The position numbers and the translations under genes are program-made. Under the pieces are notes generated by a model. That model was not told the DNA's origin. It searched no databases and saw nothing but the letters and a program-made list of their open reading frames with translations. A stretch of DNA of 64,000 nt from Klebsiella michiganensis (GTDB lineage Bacteria > Pseudomonadota > Gammaproteobacteria > Enterobacterales > Enterobacteriaceae). The stretch covers positions 1,612,001-1,676,000 of the forward strand of contig CP011077.1 in NCBI GenBank assembly GCA_000963575.1, in the 5' to 3' direction. Positions within the stretch are counted from its first letter, which is position 1; every line of letters begins with the position of its first letter. Below, piece after piece: positions 16,179-25,380 of this stretch.

Positions 16179-17114
16179 ATGTCTGCGCCATTAAGCCGTT
16201 ATAAATTCTCCGTTAAGCCGCAGGAAGCGCTGCTTATCCTCATCACTATGTTTTGGGGCGGCACCTTCCTGGCCGTGCAATACGCCATGACGATGAGCGA
16301 CCCGTTTTTCTTTGTTGGTCTGCGCTTTGCCACCGCCGCCATTGCCGTGGGGCTGCTGTCGCTGAAATCGCTGCGCGGGCTGACATGGCTTGAAATCAAA
16401 GCCGGAGTGATGATCGGCGTGGCGATTGCCATCGGCTACAGTATGCAGACCTGGGGGCTACAAACGATTCCCAGCAGCAAATCCGCATTTATCACCGCGA
16501 TGTACGTGCCCGTTGTGCCGCTTCTGCAGTGGGTCTGCCTTGGCCGCATGCCTGGGCTGATGTCCTGGATTGGCGTAGCGCTGGCGTTTGTTGGCCTCAT
16601 TTTTCTTGCCGGGCCGGAGGGCACCAGCCTTTCGCTGGGGGCAGGGGAAATTATTACGCTTATCGGTGCCGTGGCGATTGCGGCGGAGATCATCCTGATC
16701 AGCGCCTGGGCCGGGAAAGTGGATATCAAGCGCGTGACCGTCGTGCAGCTGGCAACGGCTTCGCTGGTGTCGTTTGCGGCGATGGTTCCCGCCGGGGAAA
16801 GCGTGCCGCATTTCAGCCCTGGTCTGGTGGTGATTGCCCTGGGCCTCGGGATTTTCAGCGCCATCATTCAGGTGACGATGAATTGGGCGCAGCGCAGCGT
16901 GTCGCCGACCCGCGCCACGGTAATTTATACCGGTGAGCCGGTTTGGGCGGGGATCTTTGGCCGCATGGCGGGTGAGCGTCTCCCGGTGCTTGCGCTGGTG
17001 GGCGGGGCGTTGATCGTGCTCGGCGTGCTGGTCAGCGAGCTGAAGCTCAAGCGCAAGAAAGCGGCAAACGCGGAGCCCGGCTGGCAGGAAGATACCGAAG
17101 GCGAGGGCGTCTGA
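16179..17114 (+). CDS. EamA/DMT-family transporter
   Basis: A 311-residue inner-membrane protein with ten predicted helices in two EamA repeats. MFWGGTFLAVQYAM marks helix 1, GYSMQTWGLQTIPSSKSAFITAMYVP the end of repeat one, and SPTRATVIYTGEPVWAGIFG repeat two. Family members export amino acids, metabolites or drugs; the substrate here is unknown. The start at 16179 is chosen by alignment to the hydrophobic N-terminus, although its ribosome-binding site is weak. It lies directly upstream of rutR, 37 nt apart, and may be cotranscribed with it. Confidence 0.85.
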   Translation: MSAPLSRYKFSVKPQEALLILITMFWGGTFLAVQYAMTMSDPFFFVGLRFATAAIAVGLLSLKSLRGLTWLEIKAGVMIGVAIAIGYSMQTWGLQTIPSSKSAFITAMYVPVVPLLQWVCLGRMPGLMSWIGVALAFVGLIFLAGPEGTSLSLGAGEIITLIGAVAIAAEIILISAWAGKVDIKRVTVVQLATASLVSFAAMVPAGESVPHFSPGLVVIALGLGIFSAIIQVTMNWAQRSVSPTRATVIYTGEPVWAGIFGRMAGERLPVLALVGGALIVLGVLVSELKLKRKKAANAEPGWQEDTEGEGV

Positions 17115-17151
17115 GCTATACTTCAGGTCAGCGAAAAAAAGGAGAGCTCGC

Positions 17152-17793
17152 ATGGCCGCCGCAACTGACATTAAAACCCCTGGACGCCGCTCAAGAGCCG
17201 TCGCGGCCAAAAAGCAGGCCATTCTTGACGCAGGGCTGGCATTTTTTTCGCAGTACGGCATTCACGGAACCAGTCTTGAGCAGGTGGCCGAGCGTGCCGA
17301 GGTGTCTAAAACCAACCTGCTTTATTATTACCCTTCCAAAGAAGCGCTCTACATTGCGGTGCTAAAGCAGATCCTCGACATCTGGCTGGCGCCGCTGCGC
17401 GCCTTTCGGGAAGATCTGCAGCCGCTGGTGGCGATTGGGGAATACATTCGCCTCAAGCTTGAAGTTTCAAGGGATCACCCGCAGGCCTCTAAGCTGTTCT
17501 GCCTGGAGATGCTGCAGGGCGCGCCACTGCTAAAAGGCGAATTGACGGGGGATCTGAAAGCGCTGGTGGACGAGAAGTCGGCGATTATTGCGGGTTGGGT
17601 CGCGAGCGGCAAACTGGCGGGGATAGATCCGCATCATCTTATTTTTATGCTCTGGGCCACGACTCAGCACTACGCGGATTTTGCCAGCCAGGTTGAGGCC
17701 GTCACCGGCCATACGCTGCAGGACGAAGATTTCTTCCGCCGCACGGTAGAAAACGTGCAGCGGATGATTATTGAGGGGATTCGGGTTCGTTAA
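17152..17793 (+). CDS. rutR: TetR-family pyrimidine regulator RutR
   Basis: A 213-residue TetR regulator that matches E. coli RutR in length and sequence pattern. The helix-turn-helix runs from TSLEQVAERAEVSKTNLLYY to YPSKEALY. RutR binds uracil and thymine and controls pyrimidine degradation (rutABCDEFG) and other nitrogen genes. In E. coli rutA starts divergently next to rutR; here no rut gene is visible and an EamA transporter stands in that place. The regulator may therefore serve other targets in this genome, or the rut operon may have moved. Confidence 0.9.
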   Translation: MAAATDIKTPGRRSRAVAAKKQAILDAGLAFFSQYGIHGTSLEQVAERAEVSKTNLLYYYPSKEALYIAVLKQILDIWLAPLRAFREDLQPLVAIGEYIRLKLEVSRDHPQASKLFCLEMLQGAPLLKGELTGDLKALVDEKSAIIAGWVASGKLAGIDPHHLIFMLWATTQHYADFASQVEAVTGHTLQDEDFFRRTVENVQRMIIEGIRVR

Positions 17794-17799
17794 TCACGC

Positions 17800-18192
17800 T
17801 TACTTCGGGGGGAGGACGCAGCTGACGTCACCCTCTTCGCACTCCAGAGTTCCCTTCAGCAGCTCGGTACGTTCCAGCGTTTTATCCGCCAGGCAGTTGG
17901 CGCGTACCATAGGGTAGACCGAGCCCTGTTCTGCGCCAGAACTCATGAAATCACAGTCCGCATCGCGGAAGGCAATCCACGCGTTCTGCGCTTTTTTAAG
18001 CAGCTCTTTTTGCTTGTCGGTTGCCCGGGACATCACTTCTTTGTAGGTTTTGTTCAGCCGCTCGTCCTGCTTTTTATACTCTGCGGCATAGCACTGGTTC
18101 ATATCGGCCTGGGTGGCGGCGGAATCACAGCCATCGGCCATTGCGGCCCCGCTCAGCAGTAGCCCGCCAACAAGTAAACACACGCGTTTCAT
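17800..18192 (-). CDS. LprI-family (DUF1311) secreted protein
   Basis: A 130-residue exported protein. It has a signal peptide ending at AMA-D and the LprI core: CDSAATQADMNQCYAAEYKK, LLKKAQNAWIAFRDADC and PMVRANCLADKT. Six or more cysteines are expected to form disulfides in the periplasm. Some relatives inhibit lysozyme, while others have unknown roles. It converges on rutR with a 6-nt gap between stops. Confidence 0.85.
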   Translation of the reverse strand: MKRVCLLVGGLLLSGAAMADGCDSAATQADMNQCYAAEYKKQDERLNKTYKEVMSRATDKQKELLKKAQNAWIAFRDADCDFMSSGAEQGSVYPMVRANCLADKTLERTELLKGTLECEEGDVSCVLPPK

Positions 18193-18252
18193 TTAGCTGT
18201 CCTCAAATAAAAAAAGGCTCTCAGATGAGAGCCTTCGTAGGGTAGCGGAGTG

Positions 18253-21200
18253 TTAACCGATTGTCATCAGACTGGCGTTACCGCCAGCGGCGGCGGTGTT
18301 CACGCTCAGTGAACGCTCCACGTAAAGACGCTCGAGCAGGATATTCGTTTCCCCACGCGCGAAGCCCTGAACGGAAACAATCGCCCCGGTGCGAGCCGCG
18401 ACGGCTTCGCAAAGTTTGCGCAGTTGGTCGGAGTCGCCGTGGTAAATCACCGCCTCAAACGGCTGCTTCAACAGATCTTCCTGCTTCGCAAAATCAATCT
18501 GCTGCTGTACGACTTTAGGTAACTGTTTGGCCAGGTCGCGGTGCAGGCCGTCATCCGCCCAGAGCGCACGGCTGCCCACGCTGGTGACCGCCGCCAGCTG
18601 CACTAACGCATCGCGCTCATCGTCAGCGACGCAGAGAATACGTTCCCGCGGCAGCAGAGCGTAGGTATTGCGTTCCCCGGTCGGGCCAGGCAGCACGCGC
18701 AGCGTCCCGCTTTGTGCCAGTTCGCCAAACTGCTGGCAAACGGCTTTCAGCTCTTCGCGGTTGGTCGCCCATTCACTCAGCGCCTGATGGGCAACCTGCA
18801 GGTCGCTCTTCAGGGATGCATCCACCGGGGTTTCAGCATCGTGGCGGTTGAAGGTGGTTTGCAGCGCATTTTCCGGGCGGCTGGCCAGCAAGCGGTACAG
18901 ATACAGCGGGCCGCCGGCTTTAGGGCCGGTACCGGACAGGCCTTCACCGCCGAACGGCTGAACCCCGACCACGGCGCCGACCATGTTGCGGTTAACGTAC
19001 ATGTTGCCGACGTGGGCGGAGCCGGTGACCTGGGCAATCGTCTCGTCGATACGGGTGTGCACGCCGAGCGTCAGGCCATACCCCGCCGCATTGATCTGCT
19101 TAATTAATGATTCAAGGTTGTTGCGGCTGTAGCGCACTACGTGTAGCACCGGACCGAACACCTCTTTTTTCATCTCGTCGAAGCTTTCCAGCTCAATAAG
19201 GGTTGGGGCGACAAAAGTGCCGGACTGCCATTCACGCGCGTCCAGGCTGTTTTCACGCACGGCCTGGAATACGGTACGGCCTTTCGCCCGCATCGCCTGG
19301 ATGTGTTTCTCGATATTCTGCTGTGCCTCGGCGTCGATAACCGGCCCGATGTCGGTGGTAAGGCGGCCCGGGTTACCCATGCGGCATTCCGCCATGGCGC
19401 CACGGAGCATTTGCAGCGTGTGGTCAGCCACGTCTTCCTGCAGGCAGAGTACGCGCAGGGCGGAGCAGCGTTGTCCTGCGCTGTCGAACGCAGAGGAAAC
19501 CACGTCCACTACAACCTGTTCAGTGAGCGCGGAGGAGTCCACGATCATCGCATTGAGGCCGCCGGTTTCCGCAATCAGCGGCGTTGGGCGCCCCTGAGGA
19601 TCGAGGCGGTCAGCGATATTACGCTGCAGCAGAGAGGCCACTTCGGTTGAGCCGGTGAACATCACGCCGCGTACGCGTGGGTCGCCCGTGAGCTGGGCTC
19701 CGACGGTTTCACCGCGGCCAGGCAACAGCTGTAGCACGCCAGCAGGCACGCCGGCCTCAAGCAGGATAGCGACGCCCTGAGCGGCAATCAGCGGGGTTTG
19801 CTCCGCGGGCTTTGCCAGTACGCTGTTGCCGGCGGCAAGCGCGGCGGCAATCTGGCCGGTAAAGATTGCGAGCGGGAAGTTCCACGGGCTGATACAGACC
19901 ACCGGGCCGAGCGGACGGTGCGTTTCATTGTCGAAGTCGTCTCGTACCTGGCCTGCGTAATAGTGCAGGAAGTCCACCGCCTCACGCACTTCGGCGATGG
20001 CGTTGCTGAAGGTTTTCCCTGCTTCACGTACCAGGATGCCGATCAACTGCTGCATGCGGCTTTCCATCATCACCGCGGCGCGTTCGAGAATAGCGGCACG
20101 TTCCTGCGGCGGGGTAGCAAACCAGATTGGCGCGTGGTTGACGGCATTCTCAAGGGCGAGTGAAACCTCCTCGCTCGTGGCTTCGCGGGTGTAGCCCACC
20201 ACGTCCGTTGGCTCTGCCGGGTTTTTCACCGGCGTTAATTCGCCTTCAACAACCGGCTGTTCCAGCACAGGCGTGGCCTGCCATTTCTGTGCGGCGCTGT
20301 TCAGCAGGGCAGAAGAAAGTGAAGCCAGGCGGTGTTCGTTAGCCAAATCAAGGCCGCTGGAATTGGTGCGTTCGGCCCCATACAGCGCTTTCGGCAGGGC
20401 GATTTTAGGATGCGGTAATCCAGGCTGGCCTTCTTTGGCGGCCATGGCTTCCACTGCGCTCACCGGGTCGGCAACCAGCTCGTCCAGCGGCAGGGTTGCG
20501 TCGGCAATGCGGTTGACGAAAGAGGTGTTGGCGCCGTTTTCCAGCAGGCGACGTACCAGGTAAGCCAGCAGCGTTTCGTGCGTACCCACCGGGGCGTAGA
20601 TGCGGCAAGGGCGATTCAGCTTGCCGTCGGCAATTTTCCCCACCACCTGCTCATACAGCGGCTCGCCCATGCCGTGCAGGCACTGGAATTCGTACTGGCC
20701 TGGGTAGTAGTTCTGCCCGGCAAGGTTATAAATCGCTGCCAGCGTGTGGGCGTTATGGGTTGCAAACTGCGGGTAGATAAGGTTCGGCACGGCCAGCAGT
20801 TTTTTGGCGCAGGCGAGGTAGGAGATGTCGGTGTATACCTTGCGGGTATAGACCGGGTAACCCTCCAGGCCATCGACCTGGGCGCGTTTGATTTCGCTGT
20901 CCCAGTAGGCGCCTTTTACCAGGCGAATCATCAGGCGGCGACGGCTGCGGGTCGCCAGGTCAACCAGATAATCAATCACAAACGGGCAGCGCTTCTGATA
21001 GGCCTGAATAACAAAGCCGATGCCGTTCCAACCCGCGAGTTCAGGTTCAAAGCACAGTTTTTCCAGCAGATCGAGGGAGATCTCCAGGCGATCGGCTTCT
21101 TCGGCGTCAATGTTGATGCCTACGTCATACTGGCGCGCCAGCAGCGTGAGGGACTTCAGGCGCGGGTAAAGCTCTTCCATGACGCGGTCATACTGCGCAC

Positions 21201-22215
21201 GGCTGTAGCGCGGATGCAGGGCGGAAAGCTTGATGGAGATGCCCGGGCCTTCATAAATACCGCGGCCGTTGGACGCTTTGCCGATGGCGTGAATCGCCTG
21301 CTGGTAGGAAACCATGTAGGCCTGTGCGTCGGCGGCGGTCAGTGCGGCTTCGCCCAGCATGTCGTAGGAATAGCGGAAACCTTTTTCTTCCAGCTTGCGG
21401 GCGTTAGCCAGCGCTTCGGCGATGGTTTCACCGGTGACGAACTGCTCGCCCATCAGGCGCATCGCCATGTCCACACCTTTCCGCACCAGCGGTTCGCCGC
21501 TTTTGCTGATGATGCGGTTCAGGGAGCGGGAAAGGCTCGCTTCGTTATGGGTAGACACCAGGCGACCGGTAAACAGCAGGCCCCAGGTGGCGGCGTTCAC
21601 GAACAGTGACGGGCTGCGGCCAATGTGTGAGTGCCAGTTACCGTTACTGATTTTGTCGCGGATCAGCGCGTCGCGGGTGGCTTTATCCGGGATACGCAGC
21701 AGCGCTTCCGCAAGGCACATCAGCGCCACGCCTTCCTGGGAAGAGAGGGAGAACTCCTGCAGCAGGCTCTGAACCATGCCCGCACGGCCGGAAGCCGTTT
21801 TCTGGTTGCGCAGTTTGTCGGCCAGCTGGTACGCCAGTTTTTGCGTCTGCTCGGCGATGGCCGGGGCCAGGCGCGCCTGCTCAAGGATCATCGGGACTGC
21901 GTCGGTTTCAGGGCGACGCCACGCGGCGGTAATCGCCGCCCGGCTGACGGACTGGGGCAGGATCTGTTCGGCAAAGTCGAGGAACGGTTGCGCCACTTCT
22001 TCAGGCTGAACCGGGGATTCTTCACTTTCATTGGCCGCACCGGCCAGCAGGGCTGGAAGCTCAGGCAGCTCATCGCTGCTTTCCAGACGCTCGAGGTAAT
22101 TAAAGATCGCCTGCTTAATCAGCCAGTGCGGGGTGCGGTCAATGCGCGAGGCGGCCTCTTTAATACGGTCGCGCGTCGCTTCATCCAGTTTTACGCCCAT
22201 CGTGGTGGTGCCCAT
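18253..22215 (-). CDS. putA: Trifunctional proline utilization protein PutA
   Basis: A 1320-residue protein, the full length of the enteric trifunctional PutA. The N-terminal ribbon-helix-helix DNA-binding domain (MGTTTMGVKLDEATRDRIKEA) represses put genes when proline is scarce. The FAD proline dehydrogenase domain covers roughly residues 260-610. The C-terminal P5C dehydrogenase domain shows the nucleophile in DSAGQRCSALRVL and the general base in ETGGLNAM. Together these convert proline to glutamate by way of channelled P5C at the inner membrane. It is divergent from putP across a 426-bp control region with PutA half-sites. Confidence 0.97.
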   Translation of the reverse strand: MGTTTMGVKLDEATRDRIKEAASRIDRTPHWLIKQAIFNYLERLESSDELPELPALLAGAANESEESPVQPEEVAQPFLDFAEQILPQSVSRAAITAAWRRPETDAVPMILEQARLAPAIAEQTQKLAYQLADKLRNQKTASGRAGMVQSLLQEFSLSSQEGVALMCLAEALLRIPDKATRDALIRDKISNGNWHSHIGRSPSLFVNAATWGLLFTGRLVSTHNEASLSRSLNRIISKSGEPLVRKGVDMAMRLMGEQFVTGETIAEALANARKLEEKGFRYSYDMLGEAALTAADAQAYMVSYQQAIHAIGKASNGRGIYEGPGISIKLSALHPRYSRAQYDRVMEELYPRLKSLTLLARQYDVGINIDAEEADRLEISLDLLEKLCFEPELAGWNGIGFVIQAYQKRCPFVIDYLVDLATRSRRRLMIRLVKGAYWDSEIKRAQVDGLEGYPVYTRKVYTDISYLACAKKLLAVPNLIYPQFATHNAHTLAAIYNLAGQNYYPGQYEFQCLHGMGEPLYEQVVGKIADGKLNRPCRIYAPVGTHETLLAYLVRRLLENGANTSFVNRIADATLPLDELVADPVSAVEAMAAKEGQPGLPHPKIALPKALYGAERTNSSGLDLANEHRLASLSSALLNSAAQKWQATPVLEQPVVEGELTPVKNPAEPTDVVGYTREATSEEVSLALENAVNHAPIWFATPPQERAAILERAAVMMESRMQQLIGILVREAGKTFSNAIAEVREAVDFLHYYAGQVRDDFDNETHRPLGPVVCISPWNFPLAIFTGQIAAALAAGNSVLAKPAEQTPLIAAQGVAILLEAGVPAGVLQLLPGRGETVGAQLTGDPRVRGVMFTGSTEVASLLQRNIADRLDPQGRPTPLIAETGGLNAMIVDSSALTEQVVVDVVSSAFDSAGQRCSALRVLCLQEDVADHTLQMLRGAMAECRMGNPGRLTTDIGPVIDAEAQQNIEKHIQAMRAKGRTVFQAVRENSLDAREWQSGTFVAPTLIELESFDEMKKEVFGPVLHVVRYSRNNLESLIKQINAAGYGLTLGVHTRIDETIAQVTGSAHVGNMYVNRNMVGAVVGVQPFGGEGLSGTGPKAGGPLYLYRLLASRPENALQTTFNRHDAETPVDASLKSDLQVAHQALSEWATNREELKAVCQQFGELAQSGTLRVLPGPTGERNTYALLPRERILCVADDERDALVQLAAVTSVGSRALWADDGLHRDLAKQLPKVVQQQIDFAKQEDLLKQPFEAVIYHGDSDQLRKLCEAVAARTGAIVSVQGFARGETNILLERLYVERSLSVNTAAAGGNASLMTIG

Positions 22216-22641
22216 ACGACAGTCTCCAGGTTAATGATGATTCGGGGTTGTGCTTTGTTAGCCAGCAATATCTATGAAGTTGCAACTTTGTGCAACCTTG
22301 TTAAATCGAAGCCGATAACGGACTCTCAAAAAAGGTGATTTGTTACCACTGAGATAAGAAATTCGTCTGACGGAGAGCTAAGCGGAACGCTAGATTTATT
22401 GACGAAGTTAACACTTTTTAACGGTGCAACCGCTAAAAGTGTGAGTAAGTGCAACCTGGTGAAAAATGCTTGCCTAACCCGGATGCAAACGATGTAAATG
22501 CCGTGTTAAATCGTTTGTGAAAAATAAAGGGTTCCGGCAGGATGCATTCCCCATTACATCACGATAACAACACAGCGCCTCGTTCCGGCGCGAAGCAGCC
22601 TGGTCAGAGAGAGCAGGCGTAATAGCTATGGAGAAGTCTGA
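22216..22641. promoter_or_regulatory. put control region with PutA operator sites
   Basis: This divergent 426-bp region holds repeats of the PutA recognition core GTTGCA. The palindrome GTTGCAAC is at 22279-22286, and TGCAAC occurs at 22291-22296, 22425-22430 and 22450-22455. The two clusters lie on the putA-proximal side and in the middle, about 145 bp apart, which would suit repression by looping. No coding sequence is seen here. Confidence 0.75.
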
Positions 22642-24150
22642 ATGACAATTAGCACACCGATGCTGGTGACCTTCCTCGTTTATATCTTTGGCATGATTCT
22701 CATCGGCTTTATCGCCTGGCGTTCAACCCGCAGCTTTGACGATTATATTCTTGGCGGCCGCAGTCTCGGGAGCGTGGTTACCGCGCTGTCGGCAGGTGCC
22801 TCGGATATGAGCGGCTGGCTGTTAATGGGGCTGCCGGGCGCGATCTTTATCTCCGGTATTTCAGAAAGCTGGATCGCCATCGGCCTGACCTTAGGGGCGT
22901 GGATCAACTGGAAATTAGTGGCCGGGCGGCTGCGCGTTCACACCGAAGTGAACAACAATGCGCTGACGCTGCCGGATTACTTTACCGGGCGTTTTGAAGA
23001 CTCCAGTCGCCTGCTGCGTATTATCTCCGCGCTGGTGATCCTGCTGTTCTTCACCATTTATTGTGCTTCCGGCATCGTGGCCGGGGCGCGCCTGTTTGAA
23101 AGCACCTTTGGCATGAGCTACGAAACGGCGCTGTGGGCCGGGGCGGCGGCGACTATCCTCTACACCTTCGTGGGCGGATTCCTGGCGGTGAGCTGGACGG
23201 ATACCGTGCAGGCAAGCCTGATGATCTTCGCGCTGATTCTGACGCCGGTAATGGTGATCATTGCCGTCGGCGGCCTCGATGATTCCCTGATGGTGATTAA
23301 GCAGAAGAGCATCGAAAACGTCGATATGCTGAAAGGGCTGAACTTTGTCGCTATCGTTTCACTGATGGGCTGGGGCCTGGGCTACTTCGGTCAGCCACAT
23401 ATTCTGGCGCGCTTTATGGCGGCAGACTCACACCACACCATCGTGAACGCGCGTCGGATCAGTATGACCTGGATGATCCTCTGCCTGGCCGGCGCCTGCG
23501 CGGTGGGCTTCTTCGGCATTGCCTATTTTAACAACAACCCTGAGCAAGCCGGGGCGGTGACGCAAAACGGCGAGCGGGTGTTTATCGAGCTGGCACAAAT
23601 CCTGTTTAACCCGTGGATTGCCGGGGTGCTGCTCTCGGCGATTCTGGCCGCGGTGATGTCTACGCTGAGCTGCCAGCTGCTGGTGTGCTCCAGCGCGATT
23701 ACCGAAGATCTGTACAAAGCATTCCTGCGTAAAGGCGCGAGCCAGAAAGAGCTGGTGTGGGTAGGGCGCATGATGGTGCTGGTGGTGGCGCTGGTGGCTA
23801 TTGCCCTTGCCGCTAACCCGGAAAACCGCGTGCTGGGCCTGGTTAGCTACGCCTGGGCCGGTTTTGGCGCAGCGTTCGGTCCGGTTGTGTTGTTCTCTGT
23901 GATATGGTCACGCATGACCCGCAACGGGGCACTGGTGGGCATGATCGTCGGAGCGGCTACCGTTCTGGTCTGGAAGCAGTTTGGCTGGCTGGGGCTGTAC
24001 GAAATTATCCCTGGTTTTGCCTTCGCCAGCCTGGCGATTGTGGCGGTGAGCCTGCTGGGCAAAGCGCCGTCAGCCTCCATGCAGAAGCGTTTCGCCGAGG
24101 CCGATGCGGTTTATCACACCGCGCCGCCGAGCAAGCTGCAGCCTGAGTAA
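22642..24150 (+). CDS. putP: Sodium/proline symporter PutP
   Basis: A 502-residue sodium:solute symporter with about 13 transmembrane helices, the length of E. coli PutP. Family motifs include the first-helix VYIFGMILIGFIAWRS segment, GGRSLGSVVTALSAGASDMSGW (sodium and substrate site) and the FGQPHILARFMA segment. It imports proline for degradation by PutA. The structured element copy B and its hairpins follow the stop. Confidence 0.97.
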   Translation: MTISTPMLVTFLVYIFGMILIGFIAWRSTRSFDDYILGGRSLGSVVTALSAGASDMSGWLLMGLPGAIFISGISESWIAIGLTLGAWINWKLVAGRLRVHTEVNNNALTLPDYFTGRFEDSSRLLRIISALVILLFFTIYCASGIVAGARLFESTFGMSYETALWAGAAATILYTFVGGFLAVSWTDTVQASLMIFALILTPVMVIIAVGGLDDSLMVIKQKSIENVDMLKGLNFVAIVSLMGWGLGYFGQPHILARFMAADSHHTIVNARRISMTWMILCLAGACAVGFFGIAYFNNNPEQAGAVTQNGERVFIELAQILFNPWIAGVLLSAILAAVMSTLSCQLLVCSSAITEDLYKAFLRKGASQKELVWVGRMMVLVVALVAIALAANPENRVLGLVSYAWAGFGAAFGPVVLFSVIWSRMTRNGALVGMIVGAATVLVWKQFGWLGLYEIIPGFAFASLAIVAVSLLGKAPSASMQKRFAEADAVYHTAPPSKLQPE

Positions 24151-24165
24151 CAGGCAATGATTTAC

Positions 24166-24355
24166 AAGGGCCGGGTCATCCGGCCCTTTATAGGTTGCTG
24201 ACAAAGAGGAAAAAAGCGTGGTTTTTCCCTCTTTGTGATTATCAGCCGATAATCAATGAATTGATTTTCCTGTTTTTTTTAACGAGCCGTCTGATATTTC
24301 TTCTCTCGTCAGAAGTTTGTCATCAGTCTGAAGGGCCGGGTCATCCGGCCCTTTT
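24166..24355. repeat. Structured intergenic element, copy B, between duplicated terminators
   Basis: A 142-bp core (24189-24330) lies between two copies of the same 23-bp terminator hairpin (AAGGGCCGG, GTCAT loop, CCGGCCCTT) at 24166-24188 and 24331-24353; the second copy carries the longer T run. The core is homologous to that at 13040-13183. In its first stem ACAAAGAGG pairs with CCTCTTTGT, where copy A has ACACAGAGG with CCTCTGTGT, so both sides changed together. The second stem AATCAAT/ATTGATT is also kept. Confidence 0.78.
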
Positions 24356-24408
24356 TACATCTGGTCATAAATATGTAACCCCCGTCTCTTGTTTTTCTTT
24401 CCAGCGCT

Positions 24409-24429
24409 AATGATAATCACAATCGTTAT
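24409..24429 (+). promoter_or_regulatory. Fur box upstream of efeU
   Basis: AATGATAATCACAATCGTTAT resembles the Fur consensus GATAATGATAATCATTATC in overlapping hexamer form. It lies 54 nt before the efeU start, where it would control the ferrous iron and heme operon efeUOB. Confidence 0.65.
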
Positions 24430-24482
24430 GGTTTACTTTTCTTTACGTCAATTGACTTGTATTCACATCTGAGGTGTCAGGC

Positions 24483-25316
24483 ATGTTTGTTCCGTTTCTC
24501 ATCATGTTACGCGAAGGGCTGGAGGCTGCGCTCATCGTTAGCCTGATTGCCAGCTATCTGAAGCGTACCCAGCGCGGCCAGTGGATAGCCGTGATGTGGA
24601 TTGGCGTTTTCGCCGCCGCAGCGCTTTGCCTGGGCCTCGGTATCTTTATCAATGAAACTACCGGCGAGTTCCCGCAGAAAGAGCAGGAGCTGTTTGAGGG
24701 CATAGTGGCGGTAATCGCCGTGTTTATCCTGACCTGGATGGTGTTCTGGATGCGTAAAGTGTCCCGCAACGTCAAAGTGCAGCTGGAGCAGGCGGTGGAT
24801 AATGCGCTGCATAGCAAAGGTAACCACGGCTGGGCGCTGATCATGATGGTCTTTTTCGCCGTGGCGCGCGAAGGCCTGGAGTCGGTGTTCTTCTTGCTGG
24901 CGGCTTTCCAGCAGGACGTCGGTATTTGGCCGCCGCTGGGGGCGATGCTCGGCCTGGCTACAGCCATTGTTTTAGGTTTCCTTATCTATTGGGGCGGGAT
25001 TCGTCTCAACCTCGGCGCATTCTTTAAATGGACGAGTCTGTTTATTCTGCTGGTGGCCGCAGGTCTTGCTGCCGGTGCCGTTCGCGCATTCCACGAAGCC
25101 GGGCTGTGGAACCACTTTCAGGACATCGCATTCGATATGAGCAACACGCTCTCGACCCACTCGCTGACCGGCACCTTGCTGGAGGGGATTTTTGGTTATC
25201 AGGAAACCCCAACCGTTAGCGAAGTGGCGATGTACTTCATCTATCTGATTCCTGCGCTGGTGCTGTTCTTTATGCCGCCACGCGTGGACAACCAGGCGAC
25301 CAATACGGCTCGTTAA
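24483..25316 (+). CDS. efeU: Ferrous iron permease EfeU
   Basis: A 277-residue inner-membrane permease of the Ftr1/EfeU type. Two REGLE motifs, LREGLEA near residue 9 and AREGLES near residue 130, provide the iron path, and seven helices are expected. The frame is intact, unlike the frameshifted copy in E. coli K-12. The start MFVPFLIMLREGLEA matches the family. It imports ferrous iron together with EfeO and EfeB and is preceded by a Fur box. Confidence 0.96.
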   Translation: MFVPFLIMLREGLEAALIVSLIASYLKRTQRGQWIAVMWIGVFAAAALCLGLGIFINETTGEFPQKEQELFEGIVAVIAVFILTWMVFWMRKVSRNVKVQLEQAVDNALHSKGNHGWALIMMVFFAVAREGLESVFFLLAAFQQDVGIWPPLGAMLGLATAIVLGFLIYWGGIRLNLGAFFKWTSLFILLVAAGLAAGAVRAFHEAGLWNHFQDIAFDMSNTLSTHSLTGTLLEGIFGYQETPTVSEVAMYFIYLIPALVLFFMPPRVDNQATNTAR

Positions 25317-25380
25317 TTTATTTCCGGCGGGCCATCCCGCCGTTTAGTGATAACTACTCATTGCTTAATAGGGATAGGTC

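Noticed and set aside
18712..21609. Long plus-strand frames opposite putA (for example 20578-21609, 343 codons)
   Set aside because: They are antisense to a highly conserved gene in GC-rich DNA with strong third-position bias, a usual cause of long shadow frames. They show no domain.
24195..24410. 71-codon frame inside element copy B and the following region
   Set aside because: It runs through hairpins and terminators of the structured element. Copy A does not keep a corresponding frame.
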